This document shows, one piece after another, positions 39,137 to 48,558 of a DNA stretch of 64,000 nucleotides. Made by a program: the position numbers and the translations under genes. The notes under the pieces are model-generated. The model worked only from the letters and a program-made list of their open reading frames with translations. It made no database searches and was not told the DNA's origin. Each line of letters starts with the position of its first letter. Positions within the stretch are counted from its first letter, which is position 1. The stretch is from positions 740,363 to 804,362 of the forward strand of contig NZ_JANUQM010000001.1 of the NCBI RefSeq assembly GCF_030386795.1, given 5' to 3'. Source of the stretch: Streptomyces sp. S.PNR 29. Lineage in GTDB: Bacteria > Actinomycetota > Actinomycetes > Streptomycetales > Streptomycetaceae.

Positions 39137-41176
39137 TTGTCCACGCCCGCCGCCGACCCACTCTCCCGCGAGCGCTCCCATCTCGCCGCGTCCCGCGCCG
39201 CCCTGCGGGCCATGCGGAAGGACGTCGAGTCCCTCGACATCAGCGACGTCACCGCGAACTGGGTCAACGCCCAGGTCCTGGAACGCCAGATCGGGGAACG
39301 CATCAAGGCCCTGGCCGACCTCAGCGACACCCCGCTGTTCTTCGGCCGCCTCGACTACCTGCACGCGGTCGGCGCCGAGCAGGCGGAGGGAGCGGAAGGC
39401 GAGCGCTTCTATATTGGGCGGCGGCATGTGCACGACGCCGACGGCGACCCGATGGTCATCGACTGGCGTGCGCCGGTCTCGCAGCCGTTCTACCGGGCGT
39501 CCAAGAAGGACCCGATGGACATCGCGCTGCGCCGCCGCTTCGGCTACACGGGCGGCGACCTCACGGCGTACGAGGACGAGCACCTGTCCGACCCCGCGGA
39601 GGCCGCCGCCACCAGCAAGCTGCTCCAGCAGGAGATCGAGCGCCCGCGCGTCGGCCCGATGCGGGACATCGTGGCGACCATCCAGCCGGAGCAGGACGAG
39701 ATCGTGCGCAGCGGGCTCGGCGGCACCGTGTGCGTGCAGGGAGGGCCGGGGACCGGGAAGACCGCCGTCGGCCTGCACCGGGTCGCGTACCTGCTCTACG
39801 CCCACCGCGAGCGCCTCGCCCGCACCGGCACCCTCGTCATCGGGCCGAACAGGTCCTTCCTGCACTACATCGAGCAGGTCCTCCCCGCACTGGGCGAGTT
39901 GACGGTCCAGCAGGCCACCGTGGACGACCTGGTCGCCCATGTCGAGGTGCGCGGGAGCGACGACGCGACGGCCGCGACCGTCAAGGGCGACGCGCGTATG
40001 GCGGAGGTCCTGCGCAGGGCCGTCCACGCGCACGTGACCATGCCGACCGAGCCGGTCGTGGTGGTGCGCGGCTCGCGCCGCTGGCGGGTGCCCGCGTACG
40101 AACTGGAGGACATCGTCCGGGAGTTGCTGGACCGGGGCATTCGTTACGGCGCCGCCCGCGAGGCCCTTCCGCAGCGCATCGCGCACGCCGTGCTGGTGCA
40201 GATGGAGCGGGCCGGCGAGGCACCGGACGACCGGGTGCAGGACGCGGTGGCCCGCAACAGCGCGGTGAAGGCGGCGGTCAAGGCGATCTGGCCGCCGGTC
40301 GACCCGGCGAAGCTCGTCCTGCGCCTGCTCACGGACCCGGACTTCCTCGCCGTGCACGCCGAGGGTGTCCTCACCGAGGAGGAGCAGAAGGCGATCGTGT
40401 GGGCGAAGCCGGCCCGGTCGGTGAAGTCGGCCAAGTGGTCGCCGGCGGACGCGGTGCTGATCGACGAGGCGCAGGACCTGATCCAGCGCACCCACTCCCT
40501 CGGACATGTCGTCCTCGACGAGGCGCAGGACCTCTCCCCGATGCAGTACCGGGCGGTGGGCCGGCGCTGCACCACCGGCTCGGCGACCGTGCTCGGCGAC
40601 CTGGCGCAGGGCACCACGCCCTGGGCCACGCGGAGCTGGCAGGAGGCGCTGGCCCACCTGGGCAAGCAGGACGCGGTGATCGAGGAGCTGACGGCCGGTT
40701 TCCGCGTGCCGACGGACGTCATCGCGTACGCCTCGCGACTGCTGCCGCACATCGCGCCGGGCCTGACACCGGTGCGTTCGATCCGTGAGAACCCCGGCTT
40801 CTTCGAGATCCGCGAGGTCTCCGCCACCGCCGGCGTGACCGCCGCCTGCGAGGAGTTGCTGCGCCGCGAGGGTTCGGTCGGCCTGATCGCCGCCGACGCC
40901 CGGATCCCGGAGCTCACCGAGGCGCTCGCGGCCTCCGGCCTGCCCTGCCTCGCGCCCGGCGAGGAGACGACCCGCCAGACCCGCCTGACCCTGGTCCCGG
41001 CCTCGCTCGCCAAGGGCCTGGAGTACGACTACGTGGTCCTCGACGAGCCGCAGGCGGTGGTCGACGGCGAACCGGACGAACGCACCGGCCTGCGGCGCCT
41101 GTACGTGGCCCTGACCCGAGCGGTCTCGGGCCTGATCGTGACGCACAAGGCACCGTTGCCGCATCAGCTGGGCTGA
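39137..41176 (+). CDS. HelR/HelD-type RNA polymerase-recycling ATPase (UvrD-like)
   Basis: 679 residues. The start is a TTG at 39137 with GGAGG 7 bases upstream. The N-terminal helical arm (RKDVESLDISDVTANWVNAQ) and GERFYIGRRHVHDADGDPMV with IDWRAPVSQPFYRAS are hallmarks of the HelD-like family. Helicase motifs are VCVQGGPGTGKTAVGLHRVA (Walker A near residue 205), a DEAQDL Walker B that occurs twice close together, ELTAGFRVPTDV (motif IV-like) and GLRRLYVALTRAVSGLI (motif VI). HelD/HelR proteins remove RNA polymerase from DNA and can displace rifamycins. The layout favours the HelR branch, but the rifamycin promoter element was not found, so the resistance role is uncertain. Confidence 0.85.
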   Translation: MSTPAADPLSRERSHLAASRAALRAMRKDVESLDISDVTANWVNAQVLERQIGERIKALADLSDTPLFFGRLDYLHAVGAEQAEGAEGERFYIGRRHVHDADGDPMVIDWRAPVSQPFYRASKKDPMDIALRRRFGYTGGDLTAYEDEHLSDPAEAAATSKLLQQEIERPRVGPMRDIVATIQPEQDEIVRSGLGGTVCVQGGPGTGKTAVGLHRVAYLLYAHRERLARTGTLVIGPNRSFLHYIEQVLPALGELTVQQATVDDLVAHVEVRGSDDATAATVKGDARMAEVLRRAVHAHVTMPTEPVVVVRGSRRWRVPAYELEDIVRELLDRGIRYGAAREALPQRIAHAVLVQMERAGEAPDDRVQDAVARNSAVKAAVKAIWPPVDPAKLVLRLLTDPDFLAVHAEGVLTEEEQKAIVWAKPARSVKSAKWSPADAVLIDEAQDLIQRTHSLGHVVLDEAQDLSPMQYRAVGRRCTTGSATVLGDLAQGTTPWATRSWQEALAHLGKQDAVIEELTAGFRVPTDVIAYASRLLPHIAPGLTPVRSIRENPGFFEIREVSATAGVTAACEELLRREGSVGLIAADARIPELTEALAASGLPCLAPGEETTRQTRLTLVPASLAKGLEYDYVVLDEPQAVVDGEPDERTGLRRLYVALTRAVSGLIVTHKAPLPHQLG

Positions 41177-41214
41177 ACCCCAGCCACGGGCATGCGTGCC
41201 GCCCGGGACGGCAC

Positions 41215-41372
41215 GGGCAGACGCGCACGGCACAGGCGGACGCGGGCAGACGCGCACGGCACAGGCGGGCACGGGCAGGCGGGCACGGGCAGGCGCGGAC
41301 GAGCAGACGCGCACGGCAGAGGCGGACGCGGGCAGGCGCGGACGGCACAGGCGGGCGCGGGCGGCGCTTGGC
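41215..41372. repeat. degenerate 25-base minisatellite between HelR/HelD gene and cutC
   Basis: A GC-rich block made of variants of one unit. A 25-base unit beginning GGGCAGACGCGCACGG occurs identically at 41215-41239 and 41244-41268. A third copy with two changes is at 41301-41325. Shorter versions of GGGCACGGGCAGGCG fill the space between and after. It is not coding. Confidence 0.75.
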
Positions 41373-41421
41373 AGGGCCGGGTCGCGCGCACGCCCCGCCT
41401 CAGCCCAGCGCCCGCCGCCGG

Positions 41422-42123
41422 TCAAGCGGCGTCCAGCGCAGCCCGCCACTTTCCGACCGCATCCGCCGACACGGGCCCGCCCCAGCCCCCCGGCCGAGCC
41501 GCGCCGCCGATGTGGAAGCCGTCGATCCCGGCGGCCATCAGCGCCGGCACGTGCTCCAGCCGTAGCCCGCCGCCGACCAGCAGCCGCTGCTCGTACCCGG
41601 GCTCCCCGTGCCGTTCCGCCTCGGCGAGCAGCGTGGGGAGGCCGTCGTCGACGCCGGTCGCCGAGCCGGCCGTCAGGTAGGTGTCGAGGCCCGGCAGGCC
41701 GGCGAGCCGCTTGCGCAGGGCGTGCCGGTCGGCGGCGCGGTCGATCGCCCGGTGGAAGGTCCACCGGCACCCGTCCAGCACCCCGAGGACCCGCTCCACG
41801 GCCCCCAGGTCGACGTCCCCCTCCGCGTCGAGGAACCCGAGCACGAACTCCTCGGCCCCGGCCTGCCGCAACTCCGCCGCCACCCGCACGAGCCGCTCGA
41901 CATCCGCGGCGTCTCCGGCGGCGAACCCGTCCGCCGTCCGCAGCATCACCCGCAGCGGGATGTCGACGGCACCGCGGATCCGGGCGACGGTCCGGGCCGG
42001 CGGGGTGAGCCCGTCGGCGGCCATGTCGGTGACCAGTTCGAGGCGGTCCGCGCCTCCGGCCCGGGCGGCGACCGCGTCCTCGACGTCGAGGGCGATCACC
42101 TCCAGGACTGCACGCTTGCTCAT
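41422..42123 (-). CDS. cutC: CutC-family protein (copper homeostasis-like)
   Basis: 233 residues from the ATG at 42123. The TIM-barrel CutC family is clear: LEVIALDVEDAVAARAGGAD, RLELVTDMAADGLTPP, LRVMLRTADGF, EEFVLGFLDAEGDVD, WTFHRAIDRAAD, YLTAGSATGVDDGLPTLLAE and a DGFHIGGAARPGG end. It was once linked to copper tolerance in E. coli. Its biochemical role is still unclear and it may be a carbohydrate or metabolite enzyme. It is cytoplasmic. The ribosome-binding site is poor and an in-frame GTG at 42156 is possible. Confidence 0.9.
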   Translation of the reverse strand: MSKRAVLEVIALDVEDAVAARAGGADRLELVTDMAADGLTPPARTVARIRGAVDIPLRVMLRTADGFAAGDAADVERLVRVAAELRQAGAEEFVLGFLDAEGDVDLGAVERVLGVLDGCRWTFHRAIDRAADRHALRKRLAGLPGLDTYLTAGSATGVDDGLPTLLAEAERHGEPGYEQRLLVGGGLRLEHVPALMAAGIDGFHIGGAARPGGWGGPVSADAVGKWRAALDAA

Positions 42124-42220
42124 GGGGCCCCATTCGTCGGCGGCTGGGTTGGACACTGCGGGTCCGACCGAGAGGTCTAGTCCAATCCAAGCCTACGCCC
42201 ACGCACCCGGCCCGAGCCGC

Positions 42221-42898
42221 TCACCCGTAGAGGTTCAGCTCCGCCGCCTCCACCCCGACCAGCTCATAAGCGGCCCCCGCGACCGGCCGCCCCGTGTACA
42301 GCCGTACGAGTGTCGGGGCGTCGCCGATGAAACGCCCCGGAGGCCGCTCACCGCTCGCCTCCCCCAGCCGTACCGGCTCGTCCACGTCGTCGAGGTCGGC
42401 GTGCAGCGGCACATGCCCCCGGCTCTGGGTGACCCAGGCGAGCAGCGCGAGCGCGTCCGGCAGCCCGTCACCCGCGTACGCCCCCGGCTCCCCGAAGGCC
42501 TCGCGCACGTCACCGGCGTGCACCCACTCGCCCAGCGCGACGCCGTCCAGCACCCCGCCCGCCTTGGCGATCGCCGGCCCGGCCTCGGTCATCCCGCGCT
42601 CCAGCTCGTCCACGACCTGGGCGTTCGTCCACTCGGCGCGCTCGGCGATGTCCCGGTCGTTGGACTCGGGGGAGAAGACACCCTCCTCGAACCGGCCTTC
42701 CACCACCCGCATCAGCGCGGAGGAGCAGTGCGCGAGCACATCCCGTACCGTCCACCCCGGACACGCGGCGACCGGCAACGCGAAGTCCGCGTCCGCCCTC
42801 CCCCGCAGCAGCGGAATCAGCGCGTCACGCTCGATGGTCAGGAGCCGCCCGGGCAGCTCGGGGTCCCGTACCTCGTTCACATCGGCAGGAGTCGTCAT
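42221..42898 (-). CDS. mycothiol-dependent maleylpyruvate isomerase-family (DinB-like) protein
   Basis: 225 residues. The N-terminal four-helix bundle with LPVAACPGWTVRDVLAHCSS carries the metal-binding His, and GEWVHAGDVREAFG carries further His residues. This is the standard pattern of the MDMPI N-terminal domain, whose members use mycothiol as cofactor. The C-terminal part (VRLYTGRPVAGAAYELVG) matches the MDMPI C-terminal domain. It probably isomerises or detoxifies a small molecule. The reaction is unknown. It is divergent from the HD-domain gene, whose start is 46 bases away. Confidence 0.85.
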   Translation of the reverse strand: MTTPADVNEVRDPELPGRLLTIERDALIPLLRGRADADFALPVAACPGWTVRDVLAHCSSALMRVVEGRFEEGVFSPESNDRDIAERAEWTNAQVVDELERGMTEAGPAIAKAGGVLDGVALGEWVHAGDVREAFGEPGAYAGDGLPDALALLAWVTQSRGHVPLHADLDDVDEPVRLGEASGERPPGRFIGDAPTLVRLYTGRPVAGAAYELVGVEAAELNLYG

Positions 42899-42944
42899 GG
42901 TGTCCACGCTAGGGGTCACAGCCCCTCGGCGGGAGAATGACCCC

Positions 42945-43589
42945 ATGGCCGATCTCGACGCCCTGCGTGCCCGCTTCGCCCGTGCGCTGGAAGGAGCCCG
43001 GGGCCCCGGCGGCGGCCCGGACCCGGCCCCGTACGCCGACAACCTGCTCGCCCGCTGGCAGGAACCGCAGCGCCGCTACCACACGCTCACCCACCTCACG
43101 GCGGTCCTGGACCACATCGACGTCCTGGAGAAGCACGCGGCCGACCCGGACGTCGTCCGCCTCGCCGCCTGGTTCCACGACGCCGTCTACCTCCCCGACC
43201 GCTCCGAGAACGAGGAGCGCTCGGCCCGACTCGCCGAACGCGCCCTCCCCGAGGCCGGGGTCCCGGACGGGAAGACCGCCGAGGTGGCCCGGCTGGTCCG
43301 GCTCACCGTCAGCCACGACCCGGCCGACGACGACCGCGACGGCCAGGTCCTGTGCGACGCCGACCTGGCGGTCCTCGCCGCGCCCCCGTCCGCGTACGCC
43401 GCCTACACCGCCGCCGTCCGCGAGGAGTACCACTTCGTCCCCAGCGACGCCTTCCGCGCGGGCCGCGCCGCGATCCTGCGCCAACTCCTCGACCTGCCAA
43501 GGCTGTTCAGGACGCCCTACGGGGAGGAGCACTGGGAGGCGACCGCCCGCTACAACCTGCGGTCGGAGCTGGACCTGCTCGCGGACTGA
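42945..43589 (+). CDS. HD-domain-like metal-dependent phosphohydrolase
   Basis: 214 residues. The motifs YHTLTHLTAVLDHID, AAWFHDAVYLPDRSENEERS and LCDADLAVLAAPP supply the His/Asp metal ligands of the HD superfamily, including the HD pair in FHDAVY. The same pattern occurs in many actinomycete proteins annotated as predicted metal-dependent HD hydrolases, which may act on nucleotides. It begins at the ATG at 42945 with GGGAGA upstream. It is separate from the defence-like unit that starts 91 bases after its stop. Confidence 0.85.
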   Translation: MADLDALRARFARALEGARGPGGGPDPAPYADNLLARWQEPQRRYHTLTHLTAVLDHIDVLEKHAADPDVVRLAAWFHDAVYLPDRSENEERSARLAERALPEAGVPDGKTAEVARLVRLTVSHDPADDDRDGQVLCDADLAVLAAPPSAYAAYTAAVREEYHFVPSDAFRAGRAAILRQLLDLPRLFRTPYGEEHWEATARYNLRSELDLLAD

Positions 43590-43680
43590 GCGCACCCGGC
43601 CGTATCCAGCGGTTTCGCTCCCCCGGCCGCCCCACGAGCCCTATGGTTGGCCCATCTGCGTCACGGGGAGGGAAGTGCAG

Positions 43681-44022
43681 ATGCACGACACGAACGACCA
43701 CGAGGCACTGGAGCCGAGCCTGCCGTTCTGGGTCACCGTCACCGAGGAGGGCGACGACGACTCGATGGGCCTGTTCGGCAGCGGCAACGGCGAACCGGCC
43801 CTGCGCTCCGTCCCCCTCGGCCCCCTGCGCAAGAACCTCGCGGAGACCGTCGACGCCCTCCAGCAGCTGTTCGCCGACGCCTCGGCCCACGGCGGCACCC
43901 TCCCGCTCGCCGAGGCCCAGCTGTCCTTCCAGGTCACCGCGAGCGGCGGCATCCAGCTCATCGGCACCGGTCAGATGCAGGGCACCCGCGGGCTGACGCT
44001 GGTCTTCAAGCGGCCGTCCTGA
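43681..44022 (+). CDS. Pepco-like (peptidase-co-occurring) small protein of the caspase-Hsp90 unit
   Basis: 113 residues from the ATG at 43681 with GGGAGGGAA 7 bases upstream. An acidic N-terminus (TVTEEGDDDSMGLFGSG) leads into LGPLRKNLAETVDALQQLFA and then AQLSFQVTASGGIQLIGTGQ, ending LVFKRPS. This matches my memory of the Pepco domain, a small alpha/beta element encoded next to caspase- or trypsin-like peptidase effectors in predicted bacterial conflict systems. It could be the substrate, adaptor or regulator of the peptidases. It precedes the first giant caspase gene by 13 bases on the same strand. Confidence 0.7.
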   Translation: MHDTNDHEALEPSLPFWVTVTEEGDDDSMGLFGSGNGEPALRSVPLGPLRKNLAETVDALQQLFADASAHGGTLPLAEAQLSFQVTASGGIQLIGTGQMQGTRGLTLVFKRPS

Positions 44023-44035
44023 AAGCGGTGCCGGA

Positions 44036-47000
44036 TTGGCCCGTTACAAGGCACTGCTCATCGGGGTCTCCCAGTACGGAGCCCCGGGTATCAGCCCGCT
44101 GCCCTTCGTCCCGGACGACCTGGACCGGATGACGACCGCGCTGAAGACACGCGGCTTCCACAAGGTCCACCTGGCCCAGTCGCCCTACTTCTCACCCAAC
44201 GTGATCAACGGCGAGGTGACGGCGTTCCTGGCCGCGGCCGGGCCCGGCGACCGGCTGCTCATCGTGCTGAGCGGTCACGGAGTGCACTCCGGCGGGAAGG
44301 ACTACCTGGTCCCCGAGGACTTCCGCCCGGAGCTGTCCCCGTTCACCGGCGGCTGCGTCGAGATCGACTGGCGCGGCGAGCTGGAGAACAGCCGCGCGGA
44401 CCAGGTCGTCTTCCTGGTCGACACCTGCCGTGAGGGCTTCCAGGAGGCCGTCCGCGGCGACGAGATGGGCCTCTCGAAGTGGCCGGACCGCAAGATCGCC
44501 AGGACGCTGCGGCGCAAGGTCGCCTACGTCTTCGCCTGCTCGCAGGCCGAGACGGCGCGTTACGTCCGGGAGACCGACGAGGTCCGCAACGGCCACGACG
44601 TGGGGACCGAGCCGGGGGACACCTTCAGTCTGTTCTCCCGGACGGTCACCGAACTGCTCGCCGGCCCGGTCAGCACCCTGGGCGAGTTCCGTCCGGCCGC
44701 TCAGGAACGCGTCGACGCCCTGCACGAGGCGTACGGGAAACGCGGCAGACCGCAGCACGTCCGCGTCCTCACCGAGGAGGACCACGACACCTTCGTGCTC
44801 TTCCCCCCGCCGGAGAGCACGGTGGGCCTCAGCGGTGCCGAGCGGACCTGGGCCGAGACGGTCACGAGCCATCCGGCCTGGAACCTCACCGCCCCGGCCC
44901 GGGCCGCGAGCGTGGAGGTCCTCAGGACGCTCTGCGGTCATCTGGCGAGCCGGTACGCCCGCGCCTGCGCGGACGCCGAGCCACAGCTCGCCAACGACCC
45001 CTGGTACGACAGGAACCTGGCCGAACGCGTCACGGAGCGCGTCGGCTTCCTGCTGCTGCGCCTGGCCGAGGGCACCGAGCTGTCTCCCACGGAGGCCGCG
45101 CTGCTCGCCCTTCTGCCCTTCGCCGCCCAGACCCACTGGGTACGGCAGACCGTCGGCCAGATCCTTCCCACCGCCGAGCTGGACGGTTTCCTCGCGTCGT
45201 TCCCCCGTCTGGCCCGCCGCCTTCGCACGCTGGAACAGAACCCGTCGCGGGCCCTGGACGACATCCGCTGGTGGGGCTACCACCGCTGGCTGGTCCGGCA
45301 CCCGGACGCCTTCGGCCCGGCGTTCCTTCCCGCCGCCGCCCCGCAGCCGCGGGCCATGGCGCCCGCCTGGGCCGTCGCGGAGCTTTCCGCCGACCGTCTT
45401 GTGCCCTTCATCAAAGAACAGCGCATCGCCCCCTCGTCCGTACCCGGCACCACCCGAAGCACCGCACTCCAGGAGGAGCGGCAGGTCGCCCCCAGCACCC
45501 CGCACGAACACGCGGTCCGGGACCACCTGGTCTCCGCCCTGTTCAAGGTGGCCCACGCCCTGGCCATCGACCCGGCCGACCTGCCGGAAGTCCTCGTCGA
45601 GCACCTCGGCATCTCCGACAGCGTCCGTCTCGACGACCTTCGGGCCACCTTGCACCAGGCGCACTGGCTGCCCTCGGGGGCGGGCCGCTCTCTCAGCGCG
45701 CTGTGCGATCACCCCGCCGTCGAGCTGGCGCTCAAGCGCCACGCCGAGACGGTGGACATCCTGCTGCGCGACATCAACAAGGAGTCGGTCAAGAGGGGCA
45801 GTTCCCTCGCCCCTCTCGCCTCCCTGCCCGCCTACGCCGACGCCCAGCAGGTACGTCCGAGCGGTGCGGCGCCCGCCGAACTGTCGAGCGGCATCAAGTT
45901 CCGCCTCGCGGACGACCGGGTCCAGGAACTCCTCATGGGCGAACAGCTCTACGGCGACCGGGCGCTCGCGATCCGCGAGCTGTACCAGAACGCCCTGGAC
46001 GCCCTCCGCTACCGCGAGGCCCGCACGGAGTACCTGCGCCGCACCGGCGTCCCCGTCCCCGACTGGCGGGGCGAGGTCGTCTTCACGGAGGGCGTCGACG
46101 ACGACGGCCGTCCCTACCTGGAGTGCGCCGACAACGGCATCGGCATGGGCGTGGCGGAACTGAGCCGTGCCTTCGCGCAGGGCGGCTCCCGCTTCGTGGA
46201 CCTCCCCGAGTACCTGGAGGAGGGCGCCCTGTGGGCCTCGCTCGACCCGCCGATCGAGCTGGTCCCGGTGAGCCGCTTCGGCCTGGGTGTCCTGAGCTAC
46301 TTCATGATCGCCGACGAGCTCACCGTCCTGACCTGCCGCCTGGACCGCGAAGGGCGCCCCGGTCACCTGCTGAAGGTGACCATCGCCGGCCCCGGCAACC
46401 TGTTCCGGGTCGAGGACCTCGGTCCCGGGCGGGAGGCGGGGACCAGGGTGCGGCTGCACAGCGTGCCGGAGCGGCCGATTCCGTCCAGTGGGGAGGAGCT
46501 GGGCAAGTACCTGTGGGTGTCGCCGTATCGGGTGTCGGCTCCGGGGCGCGAGGCCCAGTTGGAGTGGGCGGCGCGGGAGTTGGTGGGTGAGGCCGGGGAG
46601 ACGGAGGGCCACGTGCGGGTGCCAGGCCACTCCCTGCCCGGGTACCAGTCCAGCGATGACGCCACACCGTACGTCTGGTCCTCGGAACTCGGCCGACAGC
46701 CATTCCGCACACCCCAACGCGGACCGGCCAAGCCCGCATACGCGGTGGTCTGCCGACAGGACGGCGTGTGGTGGACGGACGGCAGCGGCGCCGTCCTGGT
46801 GGACGGGATCGCCAACGACACCGCTCTGTTCGGGCGCGTGGTCGATCTCTCGGGCTCCGAGCAGGCGACCCTGTCCGTCGACCGCAAGAAACTCCGTTCC
46901 TACGACGCGCGACTGGTCCACGACCGGTGCCTGGCGGCTGTGGACGACCTGATCGACGCGCCCGGCCTGCTGTCGCCCGCCTGGCTGGACAGGCTGCTCA

Positions 47001-48520
47001 GGCAGGACGCCGAACTCGCCGAGGCGATCGCTCTCCGGGCGGCGGAGAGGGCGGTCGTCTGGACGAGCTACACATGGAAGCTCGACGTGAGCAGGACCGG
47101 TTTCTTTCCGCCGGATCTGCTTCTCCTGCCGGCCGTCACCGGAACCTTCCCCTGGCCCGAAGGCGCCCATGACAGCGTCGCGGCCCTTTTCGTCCTCGGC
47201 ATGCCGGAGCCCGTCCTGCGCTGGCGGCTGCGGGTCCTGCACAGCGATCTGCCGGCGGCCCGTGCGTCGGTGGCCCGTCCCTCCGACCTGGCGCTGCTCT
47301 GCGTCGGTGGCCGCCAAACCTGGAGACGCGGCCTCCAGGAGGTGACCAGGCAGATCCACGAGGCGCGTGCCGAGCCACCCGCACACCTCGGCTCGGCTGC
47401 CGCACAGGACCGCGCCCTGCACGCGCTGGCCCAGCTGCGAGGTCTCCTGCCGCGGTGGCGCCCGGCCCACACCACGGTCGAGCAGAGGGAGGTGCTCGTC
47501 ACAGCTGCCGGTATGGGCCGCTCCCCCGCCCAGGTCTCCGCCCGGCTGACCGAACTCGGTTACAGCGTCGGCGATCTGGGTCCTCTGGCCCAGGCAACCG
47601 TCGGCGATCTCCCTCTCCTCGCGGTGCGCAGAAGTCTGCCCCCGCCGGGCGGTCCCTACCGGGGACAACCGTCCCCCCACGACTTCCTTGTCCCCGGCGC
47701 CTGCATTCCTCTCGCCCATCTGTACCTGCAGGACGACCCCGTCGCCGCGGCCCGCCGTCTGCAGGAGCTGGGATACGTCCTGCCGCCGCGCGCCTTCGAC
47801 GTACTCCTCGACCGGGGTTCGGTCCGCGAGGCGGATCTGGAGCTCGCGCGGGATGTCATGTGTCATCGTGACGCGATCCCGGCCACGGCGTCGGACGGCG
47901 ACCGGATCACTCGCGGCCAGCTCCTCTTCGCGGCGGCACTCAGCCGGTCCAGTCCGGACGACGTGGCGAAGAGGCTGACCGAGCTCGGTTTCGTCGTTCC
48001 CCACGTCGAGCAGCACGTGGTGCTCACGCCGGCACACCACAGGGTGGCCTCCCTCAGCATCCCGGCCGCACCGTCCGGGACACGTTCCGTCAGGCCTGCC
48101 GACGTCCTGCTGTGGCCAGTGACCAGCCCCGAGCTGCAGGCGGTGCTCGCCGACTTCGGCGTCACGGCCCGTCCGGCTGCCCGCGAACCAGAAACCCCCG
48201 TCATCACGGCGGTCCACCTGCGCGCCGCCGCCCTCTCCGGCATCCCCCTGGCCGCCCTCGAGGACGCGTACGGAGCGGACGTCCCCGACCACCCCGCCCA
48301 CGACGAGCTCCTCGTCCGCGCCTTCCAGGACCCCGCCACCCTCCCACCCCACCCGGGCCGCGGCAGCGACATCACCCTCGCCGAGATCGCCTCCGCCGCC
48401 CTCAGGGTGCGCCGCCCGTTCCGGGAGGTCGCGGCCAGGGCGACAGAACTCGGCTTCACCCACGACGCGCAGGACTGGTGGCCCACCGACTCCGGCCACA
48501 ACAGTCCCCGTGAGAACTAA
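44036..48520 (+). CDS. caspase-like peptidase fused to Hsp90-type ATPase and C-terminal repeats (copy 1)
   Basis: 1494 residues from a TTG at 44036. Residues 1-270 are a caspase-like peptidase: MARYKALLIGVSQYG, then LLIVLSGHGVH with catalytic His81, then VVFLVDTCREG with Cys131. A helical region (about 280-620) resembles the inactive HD-CE domain of such proteins. A GHKL ATPase follows with IRELYQNALDALRYR (Glu648, Asn652), CADNGIGMGVAEL and SRFGLGVLSYFMIADEL. The C-terminal third has repeats of the type RLTELGYSV, RLQELGYVL, RLTELGFVV and RATELGFTH, probably winged-helix units. The layout matches predicted NTP-dependent conflict systems in which an Hsp90-type switch controls a death protease. 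The trigger and targets are unknown. Confidence 0.85.
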   Translation: MARYKALLIGVSQYGAPGISPLPFVPDDLDRMTTALKTRGFHKVHLAQSPYFSPNVINGEVTAFLAAAGPGDRLLIVLSGHGVHSGGKDYLVPEDFRPELSPFTGGCVEIDWRGELENSRADQVVFLVDTCREGFQEAVRGDEMGLSKWPDRKIARTLRRKVAYVFACSQAETARYVRETDEVRNGHDVGTEPGDTFSLFSRTVTELLAGPVSTLGEFRPAAQERVDALHEAYGKRGRPQHVRVLTEEDHDTFVLFPPPESTVGLSGAERTWAETVTSHPAWNLTAPARAASVEVLRTLCGHLASRYARACADAEPQLANDPWYDRNLAERVTERVGFLLLRLAEGTELSPTEAALLALLPFAAQTHWVRQTVGQILPTAELDGFLASFPRLARRLRTLEQNPSRALDDIRWWGYHRWLVRHPDAFGPAFLPAAAPQPRAMAPAWAVAELSADRLVPFIKEQRIAPSSVPGTTRSTALQEERQVAPSTPHEHAVRDHLVSALFKVAHALAIDPADLPEVLVEHLGISDSVRLDDLRATLHQAHWLPSGAGRSLSALCDHPAVELALKRHAETVDILLRDINKESVKRGSSLAPLASLPAYADAQQVRPSGAAPAELSSGIKFRLADDRVQELLMGEQLYGDRALAIRELYQNALDALRYREARTEYLRRTGVPVPDWRGEVVFTEGVDDDGRPYLECADNGIGMGVAELSRAFAQGGSRFVDLPEYLEEGALWASLDPPIELVPVSRFGLGVLSYFMIADELTVLTCRLDREGRPGHLLKVTIAGPGNLFRVEDLGPGREAGTRVRLHSVPERPIPSSGEELGKYLWVSPYRVSAPGREAQLEWAARELVGEAGETEGHVRVPGHSLPGYQSSDDATPYVWSSELGRQPFRTPQRGPAKPAYAVVCRQDGVWWTDGSGAVLVDGIANDTALFGRVVDLSGSEQATLSVDRKKLRSYDARLVHDRCLAAVDDLIDAPGLLSPAWLDRLLRQDAELAEAIALRAAERAVVWTSYTWKLDVSRTGFFPPDLLLLPAVTGTFPWPEGAHDSVAALFVLGMPEPVLRWRLRVLHSDLPAARASVARPSDLALLCVGGRQTWRRGLQEVTRQIHEARAEPPAHLGSAAAQDRALHALAQLRGLLPRWRPAHTTVEQREVLVTAAGMGRSPAQVSARLTELGYSVGDLGPLAQATVGDLPLLAVRRSLPPPGGPYRGQPSPHDFLVPGACIPLAHLYLQDDPVAAARRLQELGYVLPPRAFDVLLDRGSVREADLELARDVMCHRDAIPATASDGDRITRGQLLFAAALSRSSPDDVAKRLTELGFVVPHVEQHVVLTPAHHRVASLSIPAAPSGTRSVRPADVLLWPVTSPELQAVLADFGVTARPAAREPETPVITAVHLRAAALSGIPLAALEDAYGADVPDHPAHDELLVRAFQDPATLPPHPGRGSDITLAEIASAALRVRRPFREVAARATELGFTHDAQDWWPTDSGHNSPREN

Positions 48521-48558
48521 AGTTGGTCCACCACGACGGCCGAGGGGGCGGGGACGGC

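Noticed and set aside
41206..41372. Repeats that might be a CRISPR array
   Set aside because: Units are GC-rich, degenerate and contiguous with no unique spacers, and no cas genes are near.
44192..48499. A 1435-codon open frame antisense to the first caspase-Hsp90 gene
   Set aside because: Long antisense frames are expected in GC-rich genes. It has no ribosome-binding site, reads as low-complexity Arg/Gly/Val-rich protein with no domain, and the opposite strand has full catalytic motifs.
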